A stretch of DNA of 64,000 nucleotides from Pseudoselenomonas ruminantium (GTDB taxonomy: Bacteria > Bacillota > Negativicutes > Selenomonadales > Selenomonadaceae), in contig SVBX01000007.1 in assembly GCA_015058655.1 (NCBI GenBank), positions 1 through 64,000 of the forward strand, written 5' to 3'. Both the position numbers and the translations under genes were made by a program. The notes under the pieces were generated by a model. The model was not told the DNA's origin and ran no database searches. It was given only the letters and a program-made list of their open reading frames with translations. Positions 6,777-14,774 of the stretch are shown here, in pieces (position 1 is the first letter of the stretch; each line of letters starts with the position of its first letter).

Positions 6777-8292
6777 CTTCTTCCTCCTGTTCTTCTCCCT
6801 TGCCGTCTCCATCGCCGCCCCCGGCAGCATCCGCATGGTTCTGGGCTGCCGCCTGTACGGTAATGGGCGTATGAATAGACAAGGTGAGGCCCAAAGCCTC
6901 TGCCGTGTCCTTCTCAAGGGCCATTTGCTCTAATTGTTCGCGCCAATCATAGCCACGCTCAGCACACCACTGTGAAAGTGTTTTGCCGCCATTCTGCAGG
7001 GCCATGATATCTGCATTTACTTCTTTGCTGGGGTCAATCCACGCCCAGCCTGGGGATACCCACTCGCAGGCCTGATATTTTTCCTTGTTCTGGTAATAAT
7101 CAGGGATGTTCAGCAGGCCTGCCATGACACACAAATCCATCCATTCCCGATAGATGGGGGCGCAAAGGTGCTCTGCAAGGTAGTTCTGTATAGGCTCAAA
7201 GGTCTTTCGGTCTTCAAGCATGCCCTGCCTTGCGCTTGAGAAGCTGGCTTTGTCGAAGTCGCGGCTCATAAGCTCATAGCTCATGCCCAGGCCTGCCCCT
7301 GCCAGGCGCTCCTGTATGGCCACGTAATCCTTCGCGTTGGCTATGCCACGGGAAGGATTTGCGGTCTCTACCTTTTCCCCCGGTGCCAGGTACTTGATCA
7401 TACCAGGGCGCAAGGATTGCAGTTTCTTGCCCTCCGGGTCTTTCGTGTTGCCGATGCGGCCAATCTTTCCCGGTGCGCCATCCTGAGTGGTGATGAACAC
7501 AGAGAAGCAGGCGGCTATTCTGGCAGCCACAGTCTCAGCATCAAGATAATCCTGTGTATCCTTGAGCCGCTTGATGATGGGGGCCAGGTCGGAAACGCCG
7601 CGAATCTGATCCGGCTGCTTCCGTGTCCACAGATGGATTATCTGCCCTGCCGGTACCCTGTCCGGGTCATACTGGATATATCCATCAGGGCTTTTCCTGT
7701 CTATCCAGTAAGCCAGGGGCTTCAAATGGTCATCCAGCTCAATACCTGAACGGATTACATTGCCCGTCTTCGGGGCTGTAATCAGGTACTGACTGAGCAA
7801 ATCAGACTTGATAACCTGCAGCCGCAAGGGGAATTTTCCCCGGCGGTTCACGGTTTTCTTGACGAATATCTCCCCATCAACTACTTTCCGGCGCAGGAGC
7901 ATAGCCTGCAGCTCTGAAAAAGTCTGCTGGCCGGTGATATCGCAGTTTTCAGCGCGGCACCACTCAGCCCAAAGGGCCTCTATCTGCTTGTTGAGCTCAT
8001 CATCCCCGGTGCGAGCCTGGGGCTTGATGCCTGTACCTACAACATTGCGGACAATGCCACCGATAGCCGCCCCCGCAATATCGCTGTTATCTTCCAGGTA
8101 GCGGGCACGGGCCTTGATGAGGTCGCGCTGGGTTTTGTCGGTGTTTTCCGTGTCGGTATTCACCGGCATCCAGCCGTCATTGAAGCGGGATATCTCCCCG
8201 GCCTCATAGCTTCTGAGGCTTTCGGCATAAAATGCCCGCTGGCAGGCCCATTGCGGTGAAATAAAAGCTATAGCTTTCTCAAGAATGTTCAT
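6742..8292 (-). CDS. Portal protein, lambda family
   Basis: A 516-residue protein of the lambda B-type portal family. Recognised by RARYLEDNSDIAGAAIGGIV, the block QTFSELQAMLLRRKVVDGE and RLPRGIANAKDYVAIQERLA-like text before the C-terminal helix. Twelve copies form the DNA channel at one capsid vertex and dock the terminase. The C-terminus is a highly acidic Glu-rich tail. It overlaps the gpW-like gene by four bases and the protease-capsid gene by 35. Confidence 0.92.
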   Translation of the reverse strand: MNILEKAIAFISPQWACQRAFYAESLRSYEAGEISRFNDGWMPVNTDTENTDKTQRDLIKARARYLEDNSDIAGAAIGGIVRNVVGTGIKPQARTGDDELNKQIEALWAEWCRAENCDITGQQTFSELQAMLLRRKVVDGEIFVKKTVNRRGKFPLRLQVIKSDLLSQYLITAPKTGNVIRSGIELDDHLKPLAYWIDRKSPDGYIQYDPDRVPAGQIIHLWTRKQPDQIRGVSDLAPIIKRLKDTQDYLDAETVAARIAACFSVFITTQDGAPGKIGRIGNTKDPEGKKLQSLRPGMIKYLAPGEKVETANPSRGIANAKDYVAIQERLAGAGLGMSYELMSRDFDKASFSSARQGMLEDRKTFEPIQNYLAEHLCAPIYREWMDLCVMAGLLNIPDYYQNKEKYQACEWVSPGWAWIDPSKEVNADIMALQNGGKTLSQWCAERGYDWREQLEQMALEKDTAEALGLTLSIHTPITVQAAAQNHADAAGGGDGDGKGEEQEEEDGTENENEEQE

Positions 8293-8510
8293 AACCGACC
8301 CAGTTCAGCGAAATACACCCCGCCGTCTTCCAGGCGGGCAATGCTGGCCTTGATTTCAGTCTCTCTCTTGTAGAGCGTAGCCAGGTCAGCCTTCGCCAAT
8401 CTCCTGTTAGCTATCTGGTATTCTTGAGCGCCGCTTTCAATCGCCGCAATAGCCGCCCTCACATTGGACAGCTGGCCCCTCAAAATCTCCAATTCCTCCA
8501 AACTGTTCAC
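8289..8510 (-). CDS. gpW-like head-tail joining protein
   Basis: A 73-residue helical protein between terminase and portal, the place of lambda W. It has the helix-beta-helix pattern of the group (MNSLEELEILRGQLSNVRAA at the start, TLYKRETEIKASIARLE near the end). It is thought to stabilise packaged DNA and provide the head surface for tail joining. The family call relies on size, order and weak similarity. Confidence 0.7.
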   Translation of the reverse strand: MNSLEELEILRGQLSNVRAAIAAIESGAQEYQIANRRLAKADLATLYKRETEIKASIARLEDGGVYFAELGRL

Positions 8511-8553
8511 CCCCTTTCATGGGCAATAGAAAAAGCCGCCCTCTCAGGCGGCC

Positions 8554-10374
8554 TCATAGCCATTTTCCTTTCACTCCCAGCCAGTCCTGGGTTTCTTCTT
8601 CGTCCTGTTCTTCCTCTGCGTCTTCATCCGGCTCTATGAGATACCTCACGCCGATGATTTCTGCCGCCAGGGCATTGTTTGTCTCGCAGTCTAAGAGGTG
8701 GTTGGCCGCATGGCTGCTGATTTTCTCCCAGCCTATGGAGATACGGCCTTTCTTATCCTTGTGCTCCACCCTCTGCTCACTGCAGATCTGGTCGCAGTAT
8801 TCCCGGTCAATGTCCCGGTAAACATTCCAGCTGCCATGTGCGCCGGGGTCTATGCTCATACGGGATGCTATGAAATTCTTCAACTGGTCGGTGTCCATTG
8901 TATAGAGCCTTAGGCCGAAGCTGGACACGCTTTTGTCAAGAATCGTGACATTGTAGCGGGATTTCAGCGGGCTGCTGGCACCTTTAGTGGGTACCAGTAC
9001 ATCAGCATGATGGGCACAGAAAGCATAGACTTCATCCGTGTTGTAGCCTGAATCCATGCAGGCAAGGTTGATGTTATGGATTTCGCCATTTACATCAGGG
9101 TAATTCCTGTCCAGCATGACTTCCAAATCCGCCCAGGTTTCCAGTCTGCCATAGTCTACCAGCCAGCTAGTGAGGTGTGGCCCCCAGGCTCTGACAGAAT
9201 ACCAGAAGTGATCCAGCTGCACATCAATGCCAGCCGTGAGGATCTGAGCTTCAGCGGGCATGGTGCCACGCTCATAGGGCAGTTGCTTCTCCATGACTAC
9301 ATCAGACTGGAGACGGCTGGATTTGTCCACCCACGGCTCTGCCAGCCAGGAGTTTATGAAGTTCATGAGCAGGGCAGGTTCATCCTTGCTGGCAAGGAAC
9401 TTGGCCGCCACATCTCCGAAGGTCAGCCACGGGGAATAGATGCTGTTGAGATGGAAAGCTACCTTGGCAGCCCGCCCACTCTTTTTCTTCTCCCCCCGCC
9501 ATTCCCCGGCCCGCAGCATGGCGGGCTTGTGGCGGTCATCTATGCTTTCATGGCAACATTTGCACTCATAGTAGGCCATGGCCTTGGCTTCGTTTTCATC
9601 CGCCCCCTCCGGCCACTTGATCTGCCCGAATTCAAGCACCTGAGTTTCCCCGCAATGGGGGCAGGGCACGAAATACTTATACTGCACATCAGCATTGAGC
9701 CAGCCCTGCCAGATGTTGCCGGTTTTGAGCGTAGGGGTAGACACTCTCACAATCTTGAAATTGTAAAAGGTCTTGGTACGCTCTGCCGCCAGCTCCATGG
9801 GGCCTGCTTCCGCCCCCGCCCACTTCGGAAATTTGTCGATTTCGTCGAAGAAGATATAGCGCACAGGGCGGCTGGAAAGGTCTGATGGGCTGTTTGCCCC
9901 TGTAAGGGCAATATACATGCTGTCAAAAGCCAGCTCCAAATCCTTGCTTTCCCGCTCTTTGAAGTGCTGGGCCAGGTCTGGGCTGAGCTGGATGAGCGGC
10001 TGCAGGCGCTTTTCTGATGTGAATTTTGCCAGTTTCTCAGACGGATAGACAATCATCATTGGCCCAGGGTCTTGAGCAATGGCATAGCCTATCATGTTTT
10101 GTTCTGCTGAGGTCTTCCCCAGCTGCGAGCCAGCACAAAAGGTAATGTCGTGAATGAATCCATCGTTGAAAGCGTCCATCACCTGCTTGAGGTACGGGGT
10201 CTTGCTGGTACGCCAATGGCCGGGGGCGGCGCTATCCAGTTCTGAGAGTATGCGGTATTTATCAGCCCACTCTGAGACGGTCAGCTTTTCCGGCGGTTTC
10301 AGCACCGTGAGGGCGTTCATTATCCACTCAGGATATTCCAGCTCATTTCTTCGCTTTTTTCTTTGCCCTGCCAC
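8554..10374 (-). CDS. Terminase large subunit (GpA family)
   Basis: A 606-residue packaging motor and nuclease. Walker A (GSQLGKT) lies at about residues 82-88 and Walker B at FFDEID; a C-terminal part with GIDVQLDHFWYSVRAWG holds the expected acidic nuclease residue. A CPHCG...CKCC pair forms a zinc-binding insert (about residues 250-290), common in GpA relatives. Start is GTG 10374 with GGGAGG seven bases before it; the later ATG at 10320 has no good ribosome site. It overlaps the small terminase gene by 32 bases. Lambda-type terminase predicts cos-type packaging, but I did not locate a cos site. Confidence 0.95.
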   Translation of the reverse strand: MAGQRKKRRNELEYPEWIMNALTVLKPPEKLTVSEWADKYRILSELDSAAPGHWRTSKTPYLKQVMDAFNDGFIHDITFCAGSQLGKTSAEQNMIGYAIAQDPGPMMIVYPSEKLAKFTSEKRLQPLIQLSPDLAQHFKERESKDLELAFDSMYIALTGANSPSDLSSRPVRYIFFDEIDKFPKWAGAEAGPMELAAERTKTFYNFKIVRVSTPTLKTGNIWQGWLNADVQYKYFVPCPHCGETQVLEFGQIKWPEGADENEAKAMAYYECKCCHESIDDRHKPAMLRAGEWRGEKKKSGRAAKVAFHLNSIYSPWLTFGDVAAKFLASKDEPALLMNFINSWLAEPWVDKSSRLQSDVVMEKQLPYERGTMPAEAQILTAGIDVQLDHFWYSVRAWGPHLTSWLVDYGRLETWADLEVMLDRNYPDVNGEIHNINLACMDSGYNTDEVYAFCAHHADVLVPTKGASSPLKSRYNVTILDKSVSSFGLRLYTMDTDQLKNFIASRMSIDPGAHGSWNVYRDIDREYCDQICSEQRVEHKDKKGRISIGWEKISSHAANHLLDCETNNALAAEIIGVRYLIEPDEDAEEEQDEEETQDWLGVKGKWL

Positions 10375-10864
10375 GGTACAGCCTCCCCTCTGACAGCTCC
10401 TGCAGTGCATCTGCTATGCGTTTGTCAACACCTTTTTTAGCGATTGTCACCACATCAGCATCCAGCGCGGCCAAATCTGACGCGACATTGTGCCCGATTG
10501 CCAGCAGGGATTTTTTCAAATTTGCCAGCAGACGGGCAAGTTCGCCTTGAACCACGGCGGCGGGAATGTATTCCGTCTTTGTGACACCCAGCTTGATTTT
10601 TTCCTGGGCGGCCTTGGCCTCCTTCAAATCCGCTTCTGCCTTGAGTTTGCGGGTTTCCGGGCTCTCGGTATTCTTGCCCGTGTACCGCCATTCCATGATT
10701 GCTTTAATATCCCATTTGCCCCGGCCTGCTTTGGGAGCGCCCTTTTTCTGCCAGCTTGACAAAGTTTCCCTGGAAATCTGGAAGAACTGGCAGGTGTCAG
10801 CGGTGCTGAAAATGAATTTTCTTTCTTCTGTTTCGCGCGCGTGCGAATCCTTCTCATCTGTCAC
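10343..10864 (-). CDS. Terminase small subunit (Nu1-like)
   Basis: A 173-residue DNA-binding protein that begins with charged residues, then a winged-helix segment (FIFSTADTCQFFQISRETLS) and WQKKGAPKAGRGKWDI, the Nu1 signature. The C-terminal half is a Lys/Ala/Glu-rich helix that probably binds the large subunit. Nu1-type proteins recognise the packaging site near their own gene, so the 125 bases upstream (10865-10989) deserve attention. The stop overlaps the large subunit start region. Confidence 0.88.
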   Translation of the reverse strand: MTDEKDSHARETEERKFIFSTADTCQFFQISRETLSSWQKKGAPKAGRGKWDIKAIMEWRYTGKNTESPETRKLKAEADLKEAKAAQEKIKLGVTKTEYIPAAVVQGELARLLANLKKSLLAIGHNVASDLAALDADVVTIAKKGVDKRIADALQELSEGRLYRGRAKKKAKK

Positions 10865-10989
10865 CCTGCCGGCACCTCCCTCCTTTGTCAGTTTGTCAAC
10901 CTGTTTTTTTCGTTCCCACGCAGAAAAGGCCCGCGACTCGCAGACCCGTGTGGCCGATGGCCCCCAGGAGTACCTACTGGCACCGGGGG

Positions 10990-11193
10990 CTACTTGATTG
11001 GTTTTGAGTGGTCAGCTTTATATTTGCCGCCACGCTTTGAGCACCGCGCTTTGTACGACGGCCTCATGAGTTCAGCGGCCTTGTGTCTGTCACAGCAAGT
11101 GTCACAGCGCTTGCGCTGAATGTATATACTCTCACTCTTGCAAAGCCCACAGTCATGATAGATGCAGGCTTGATTGCTGCAATGTACTATCAT
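10990..11193 (-). CDS. Cysteine-rich small phage protein
   Basis: A 67-residue protein starting at ATG 11193 (MIVHCSNQACIYHDCGLCKS). It has eight cysteines and several histidines (CIYHDCGLC ... RCDTCCDRH), suggesting bound zinc, and a basic C-terminus. The frame is open further upstream through the terminator hairpin at 11218-11255, which argues against the longer version. It is the first gene after the likely late promoter and before the terminase genes. Function unknown. Confidence 0.65.
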   Translation of the reverse strand: MIVHCSNQACIYHDCGLCKSESIYIQRKRCDTCCDRHKAAELMRPSYKARCSKRGGKYKADHSKPIK

Positions 11194-11217
11194 GCCATCA
11201 CCTGCAGCTCTACTTTG

Positions 11218-11255
11218 CCAAAAGAAAAAGGCGCAGATTTCAAGGTCTGCGCCTT
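11218..11255 (-). terminator. Rho-independent terminator between activator gene and packaging genes
   Basis: AAGGCGCAGA (11228-11237) pairs with TCTGCGCCTT (11246-11255); on the minus strand it is followed by a T-rich tract (TTTTTCTTTT). It lies about 60 bases downstream of the likely late promoter and would end leftward transcripts unless they are anti-terminated. Confidence 0.8.
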
Positions 11256-11315
11256 TCTCAATATCCTTAGGGAGTGGATCAGTGCTTTCGAATGGTCGCA
11301 CTTTTTCCAGCTCCT

Positions 11316-11376
11316 AGTATATCACGTTATTTTGCACCGATAAATTGCATCTTTTTTTCACGGTTAAATTGCATCT
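11316..11376 (-). promoter_or_regulatory. Likely late promoter with two activator half-sites
   Basis: An 18-base element, AGATGCAATTTANCSGTG, occurs twice on the minus strand (11376-11359 and 11352-11335), exactly 24 bases apart. Thirteen bases further is TATACT (11321-11316), a good -10 box, and no -35 consensus is present. A -10 box with direct repeats at the -35 position is typical of an activator-dependent promoter. The neighbouring ArpU/RinA-type protein, whose gene ends inside the first repeat, is the obvious activator. Confidence 0.6.
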
Positions 11377-11885
11377 GCCCCATAGAGAACAAGGCTCATT
11401 TGCCATATCAGTCTTTTGCGGTTTCGCCAGACGGTGCTTTTCTCACAGTGAATTGCCTCTGCCACAGCCTCCTGCGTCTGATGCTCGAAGTATGTCATAG
11501 GTATCACCTGAAAGTATGGGTCAGTTTTGATGTAATCCAAGGCTACGTCCATTTCCTTGACATCGGCAGCATCCCTATGGAGTTTTTCTGTCAGGGCAAA
11601 TATCTTTTCCCGCCGCAGTTCTTCCAGGTCGCGCTCCGGTGACATTCCGCTATTGGTCTGGTACATGATGATATCGGCACTCCTGCCCATATCCTCACGG
11701 CGGATGTCTTCGATATCCTTCTGGTAGCGGGCTATGTTCCCTTTGAGGGTAGTATAGGCTCTCAGCCTTCGTTCAGTCTCCTGGTAGGGCTTTCTGTTTT
11801 CCTTGCGTCCGGCAGACATAACCTTCCTGCCCACCTGTTCGACGGTCTTTGCAATCTGCTGTAAATCCTTTTCCGATAATGCCAT
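11364..11885 (-). CDS. Late transcription activator, ArpU/RinA type
   Basis: A 173-residue protein. The C-terminus has a sigma-70 region 4-like helix-turn-helix (TQEAVAEAIHCEKSTVWRNR) and ends in a hydrophobic helix (LIWQMSLVLYG), the pattern of ArpU/RinA/YqaQ-type regulators encoded at the end of the early region of Firmicute phages. The N-terminal half is helical and charged. It should switch on the late (packaging and structural) genes to its left. The gene is separated from them by a repeat-bearing promoter and a terminator. Confidence 0.8.
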   Translation of the reverse strand: MALSEKDLQQIAKTVEQVGRKVMSAGRKENRKPYQETERRLRAYTTLKGNIARYQKDIEDIRREDMGRSADIIMYQTNSGMSPERDLEELRREKIFALTEKLHRDAADVKEMDVALDYIKTDPYFQVIPMTYFEHQTQEAVAEAIHCEKSTVWRNRKRLIWQMSLVLYGADAI

Positions 11886-11943
11886 TTCAATTCCTCCGAT
11901 ACACTCCCTAGATGGCAGGCTATTCCCCCAGTAGTGCCGTCGG

Positions 11944-12033
11944 TCAAATCCGCACCCGGTTGCGGTTTCTGTATTCGGCTGCGCGTTTGCGCCGCCCCCT
12001 GGCCAGAATGTGCCGCAAGGGCTGGATCCGCAT
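11944..12033 (-). CDS. Possible 29-residue basic peptide
   Basis: ATG 12033 opens a frame of 29 codons, very rich in arginine (MRIQPLRHILARGRRKRAAE...). AGAG lies seven bases upstream. It fills the otherwise empty 220 bases between the activator and the next gene. The composition is unlike random sequence, but the ribosome site is only moderate and the peptide is short, so this may be non-coding. Confidence 0.35.
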   Translation of the reverse strand: MRIQPLRHILARGRRKRAAEYRNRNRVRI

Positions 12034-12107
12034 TGAAAGTCTCTTTGGTAATAATTCTACTATTATATGTAGCATTTGTCGAACTGTCTGCCTCGCTTTC
12101 TGCTTAT

Positions 12108-12671
12108 TTATTCATCGGGATAGGTGACGGTGGTATTGGATTCATGGCAGTATTTGCACCTCACGTATGTCCACCGCTCATGGATATCGGCTTCATAATC
12201 TGCCCCGCAATTGTGGCAGGTTACTTCGCCCCGCTTCCAGCCGTCTGAGCGCTCCCTTCTTTTATATGGAGGAATTGGCCGCCTGGTTTCTTCGTTCTCT
12301 TCCTCCTCCGGGGCCTCAAGGTCATCGCTGGAAATAGCCGCCACCTTCTGCAAATCCACTTCCCATAGCCCGCCCCCAGGCAGGTTACAAGCAAAAACAG
12401 GCGGGCTACTGTGCCGGAACTTTGCTGCCAGTTGTTTGGCCACATATTTATCGAGCCTGGGGCTCTGCATCGGCAGGCCCGGTATGGAGATATTCACCGT
12501 GATGGTGTCTGCCTCTGTCTCCTGGGCCTCCGGCGTGGCGGTTTCCTCTGTCATGGGCCGCAGGAGTGAGATCGCCTTGATGCAGGATTCTTTATGCTGT
12601 TTATTGAGATTATTCCTCTCAGACAATGCCCGCAGGTCGTGTATTATCGCATTGATTTCTTCAATCGTCAT
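12108..12671 (-). CDS. Unknown phage protein with C-terminal zinc ribbon
   Basis: A 187-residue protein of three parts: an N-terminal helical region (1-40), a middle acidic, Pro/Glu-rich linker (about 115-135, EAPEEEENEETRR), and a C-terminal zinc ribbon with CHNCGADY and RCKYCHES. It overlaps the next gene upstream by 11 bases. No family recognised. Confidence 0.75.
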   Translation of the reverse strand: MTIEEINAIIHDLRALSERNNLNKQHKESCIKAISLLRPMTEETATPEAQETEADTITVNISIPGLPMQSPRLDKYVAKQLAAKFRHSSPPVFACNLPGGGLWEVDLQKVAAISSDDLEAPEEEENEETRRPIPPYKRRERSDGWKRGEVTCHNCGADYEADIHERWTYVRCKYCHESNTTVTYPDE

Positions 12672-12912
12672 TCTGCATTCTCCTTATAAACTTTTTTATC
12701 CCCGCGGCCTCAGTCTTTCCTACTGGGGTCGAGATTCCATCTTTATGGACAAAGATTTTATAGCCCTTTTCTATGACTTTGGGGCTGATGAATTGCGTCT
12801 GATTGGTTCTAATGTAGGCTTTGCGCATATTGATGGCCTCGTTGACTTCCCAAAATCTCACCAGGCCGTCTAAGGGCATGCCATTTACATAAATGTGAAT
12901 TTCTCCCTTCAT
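12661..12912 (-). CDS. Small phage protein of unknown function
   Basis: An 83-residue mixed-charge protein (MKGEIHIYVNGMPLDGLVRF...). ATG 12912 has a good AGGAG site upstream (12924-12920, GGTAGGAGT) and the end overlaps the zinc-ribbon gene. It has no cysteines or membrane segment. Nothing more can be said from sequence. Confidence 0.65.
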   Translation of the reverse strand: MKGEIHIYVNGMPLDGLVRFWEVNEAINMRKAYIRTNQTQFISPKVIEKGYKIFVHKDGISTPVGKTEAAGIKKFIRRMQNDD

Positions 12913-12930
12913 ACTCCTACCTCCATACTG

Positions 12931-13221
12931 CTATTCTCCGCTTTCATTCTTACTGGTGGCGTAGGCCATCATCAGCCGCATGCTGGCATTTATCAGGTGA
13001 GGTTCGCTCCTGTCTCCCATCCGATAGAGATTGATGTGCCGCATGGCGCGGGCCAAGTGTTCATCCGTGGGGATAGTCTTCCAGGTTTCTCCGGGATGCT
13101 TCACCGCCCCCGCCGTCAGGCCTGTGGCAATTTCATCCAGCCAGGGAGCCGAAAGGTACCTGTATTCATTGCTTTCGCTGTCCTGTGGGAATGTTTTCCC
13201 CATTTCCATTTCTAAAACCAT
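12931..13221 (-). CDS. DUF5664-type dATP/dGTP diphosphohydrolase N-terminal domain protein
   Basis: A 96-residue protein with the block WLDEIATGLTAGAVKHPGE, TIPTDEHLARAMRHINLYR and HLINASMRLMMAY, which I recognise as the DUF5664 family often labelled dATP/dGTP diphosphohydrolase. It carries the His/Glu/Asp residues expected of an all-alpha nucleotide pyrophosphohydrolase. In phages such enzymes shape the dNTP pool or support base modification; no modification genes are visible here. Its end touches the next gene. Confidence 0.75.
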   Translation of the reverse strand: MVLEMEMGKTFPQDSESNEYRYLSAPWLDEIATGLTAGAVKHPGETWKTIPTDEHLARAMRHINLYRMGDRSEPHLINASMRLMMAYATSKNESGE

Positions 13222-13517
13222 TACTCATCATCCTCCATTGTTGCATCTAATATTATGCACATTATCTTGTAAAAATCTTCTTGAGTTATCCCTTCTTTCA
13301 ATGCCTGCAGTTCCCACCATACTACTAAAAGTTGGAACAGATGCACCACGTACTTTTTATCTCCTTCAAAATCCAAATATCCCTCATTGTTTTCGTCTGC
13401 ACAAAGAATTAGGCTTGCTGGAAATGTTTCTTTTAATTTTGCATTTGCTCTTTGTATTTTTCCCAGATTAGATTCAAATTCTTTATCCGAAGTCATAAAT
13501 GCCTCTTTGCTATTCAT
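13221..13517 (-). CDS. Small phage protein of unknown function
   Basis: A 98-residue protein starting at ATG 13517, which has GGAGG eight bases upstream; the frame extends further but without a ribosome site. AT-richer than its neighbours, which may mean separate acquisition. The C-terminus is acidic (ITQEDFYKIMCIILDATMEDDE). Unknown function. Confidence 0.65.
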   Translation of the reverse strand: MNSKEAFMTSDKEFESNLGKIQRANAKLKETFPASLILCADENNEGYLDFEGDKKYVVHLFQLLVVWWELQALKEGITQEDFYKIMCIILDATMEDDE

Positions 13518-13809
13518 TTTTGTCTTCCTCCAATATATCCAGCTTCCCAGACAGTACCAGGAGCACCGCTTCACAGATGATAGTGAACTTCACACGCTCC
13601 AGATTGTCCCAGGATAAATCCTTCTCGTTATACTTGCCTTTCCCGTTGGGCCTTTTCTGCCCAGCGGTTTTCTGCATGGTCATTTGACATAAGTCATGGA
13701 CGGCTTCTTTCAGCAGAGTTATATCCGCCTTTTGCCCATGCCCCGGCTGCAGGAATGACATTATGGCTAATTCCGTAAATCCCTTCATGCCCTGGGTCTG
13801 CTCCATCAT
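13510..13809 (-). CDS. Small phage protein of unknown function
   Basis: A 99-residue protein. ATG 13809 overlaps the upstream stop (ATGA) and has GGGAGG seven bases before it; a start 15 bases earlier is possible but less likely. It has a helical N-terminus (MKGFTELAIMSFLQPGHG) and a charged middle. It is translationally coupled to both neighbours. Confidence 0.65.
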   Translation of the reverse strand: MMEQTQGMKGFTELAIMSFLQPGHGQKADITLLKEAVHDLCQMTMQKTAGQKRPNGKGKYNEKDLSWDNLERVKFTIICEAVLLVLSGKLDILEEDKNE

Positions 13810-14141
13810 GGTGTATCCTCCCATGGCTTATCACATACAGGGCACCTGCTGCCGCTCATGTCTCTTTCGTGCCCACAAACTGGGCAATCACCATCATGAC
13901 TACCACCGTTATACCCCATAATCTCCACAGTTAAGCATTCTTCTGCAGATACCCATTCATCAGCAGTGAAATTGATACAGGTCACACCGAAAAAATCGTC
14001 AATCTTATCTTGCAGACGATTGTCGATTATGAAGTTATGAATTTCTGCCAAAGTAGGCTGACGCTGGCTGCCTGTGAAGTAATAGTGTGCCCGATTCTTC
14101 TGGTCATATTCCATAGACCAGCTGATTTTATTTTTCGCCAT
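13806..14141 (-). CDS. Unknown phage protein with C-terminal zinc ribbon
   Basis: A 111-residue protein beginning MAKNKISWSMEY at ATG 14141, with GGGAGAG upstream. The C-terminal 25 residues hold two CPVC pairs (CPVCGHERD ... CPVCDKPW), a classic zinc ribbon. The frame is open for another 37 codons upstream, but that part is the repeat-rich region at 14155-14230, so the later start is preferred. Confidence 0.7.
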   Translation of the reverse strand: MAKNKISWSMEYDQKNRAHYYFTGSQRQPTLAEIHNFIIDNRLQDKIDDFFGVTCINFTADEWVSAEECLTVEIMGYNGGSHDGDCPVCGHERDMSGSRCPVCDKPWEDTP

Positions 14142-14154
14142 AATCAACTCTCCC

Positions 14155-14230
14155 GTTCGCACGATTTCTGTTGTGTTCGCACGATTTTCCCGCATGAACA
14201 CTAGGCCCACGCGGGTTTTCGTACGATTTT
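14155..14230. repeat. Three-copy TTCGYACGATTT repeat
   Basis: TTCGCACGATTT occurs at 14156-14167 and 14176-14187, and TTCGTACGATTT at 14218-14229. Steps are 20 and 42 bases, about two and four helical turns, so the copies face the same side of the DNA. The third copy contains the palindrome TCGTACGA. It lies between two small leftward genes, where a regulator or an internal promoter could act. Confidence 0.6.
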
Positions 14231-14238
14231 CGAAGGAT

Positions 14239-14379
14239 TTAAAGCCAGCCATTCTGCCTGCCGATGAATGTCAGCAGCTCTATGATATCTTCTCCCAGGG
14301 TATCATCTACCATGAGCATTTCCCATTCGTCTTTAGTCATCTTCTGAACCAAGTCCAGTAGTTCTTCTTTTGCCGTCAT
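14239..14379 (-). CDS. 46-residue acidic phage protein
   Basis: ATG 14379 overlaps the stop of the gene before it (ATGA), with GGGGGCGG upstream. The product (MTAKEELLDLVQKMTKDEWE ...) is acidic and likely all-helical. Coupled start, ribosome site and clean composition support it as real. Unknown function. Confidence 0.65.
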   Translation of the reverse strand: MTAKEELLDLVQKMTKDEWEMLMVDDTLGEDIIELLTFIGRQNGWL

Positions 14380-14516
14380 GCTTCCCGCCCCCTGGCTGCC
14401 ACTTTTATATCGTTGATGATTTCTGTGGTGTGGTCTGCATACCAGATTTTTATGATGGATCCCTTGCTGTTCATCCAGCCCATCATGCGGATGATTCTTT
14501 TACTTTTGTATGTCAT
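14376..14516 (-). CDS. 46-residue basic phage protein
   Basis: ATG 14516 follows AGGAG at seven bases. The product (MTYKSKRIIRMMGWMNSKGS ...) is basic and small, with a region that could form a beta-hairpin (IIKIWYADHTTEIIN). It overlaps the following 46-residue gene by four bases, so both are probably translated together. Unknown function. Confidence 0.65.
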   Translation of the reverse strand: MTYKSKRIIRMMGWMNSKGSIIKIWYADHTTEIINDIKVAARGREA

Positions 14517-14533
14517 GGCTATTCTCCTTTCGC

Positions 14534-14734
14534 TCAATGTTCCCGCTTCGTCATTGCCAACCGCTCCGGCGTGGCGTTCCAGTTTTCAATCTTCATCCTG
14601 TTTTCCCGCTTTTCTTCCAAGCGTGACCACCAGCCAGACACCATGCAGGCCCCCAGCAGCATACAGGCCACAATCACCGCACCGGCAGCAGCCACGCCAA
14701 GGAAAAACCACTGTATTGCACCAAGTTCAAACAT
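14534..14734 (-). CDS. Small membrane protein
   Basis: A 66-residue protein starting at ATG 14734 (AAGGAG about ten bases upstream). Residues 7-34 are a transmembrane helix (IQWFFLGVAAAGAVIVACML), followed by a Lys/Arg/Glu-rich tail. The frame continues upstream but without a ribosome site. Sits next to another small membrane protein (14775-14882), which may be a partner. It is outside the usual lysis region, so calling it a holin would be unsupported. Confidence 0.6.
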   Translation of the reverse strand: MFELGAIQWFFLGVAAAGAVIVACMLLGACMVSGWWSRLEEKRENRMKIENWNATPERLAMTKREH

Positions 14735-14774
14735 CTTCTTCACACTCCTTAGGCTTAGAATGGTATTACCAGAT

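Noticed and set aside
10865-10989. cos site upstream of the terminase small subunit
   Set aside because: Position is plausible, but no recognisable cohesive-end sequence or repeat could be pointed to.
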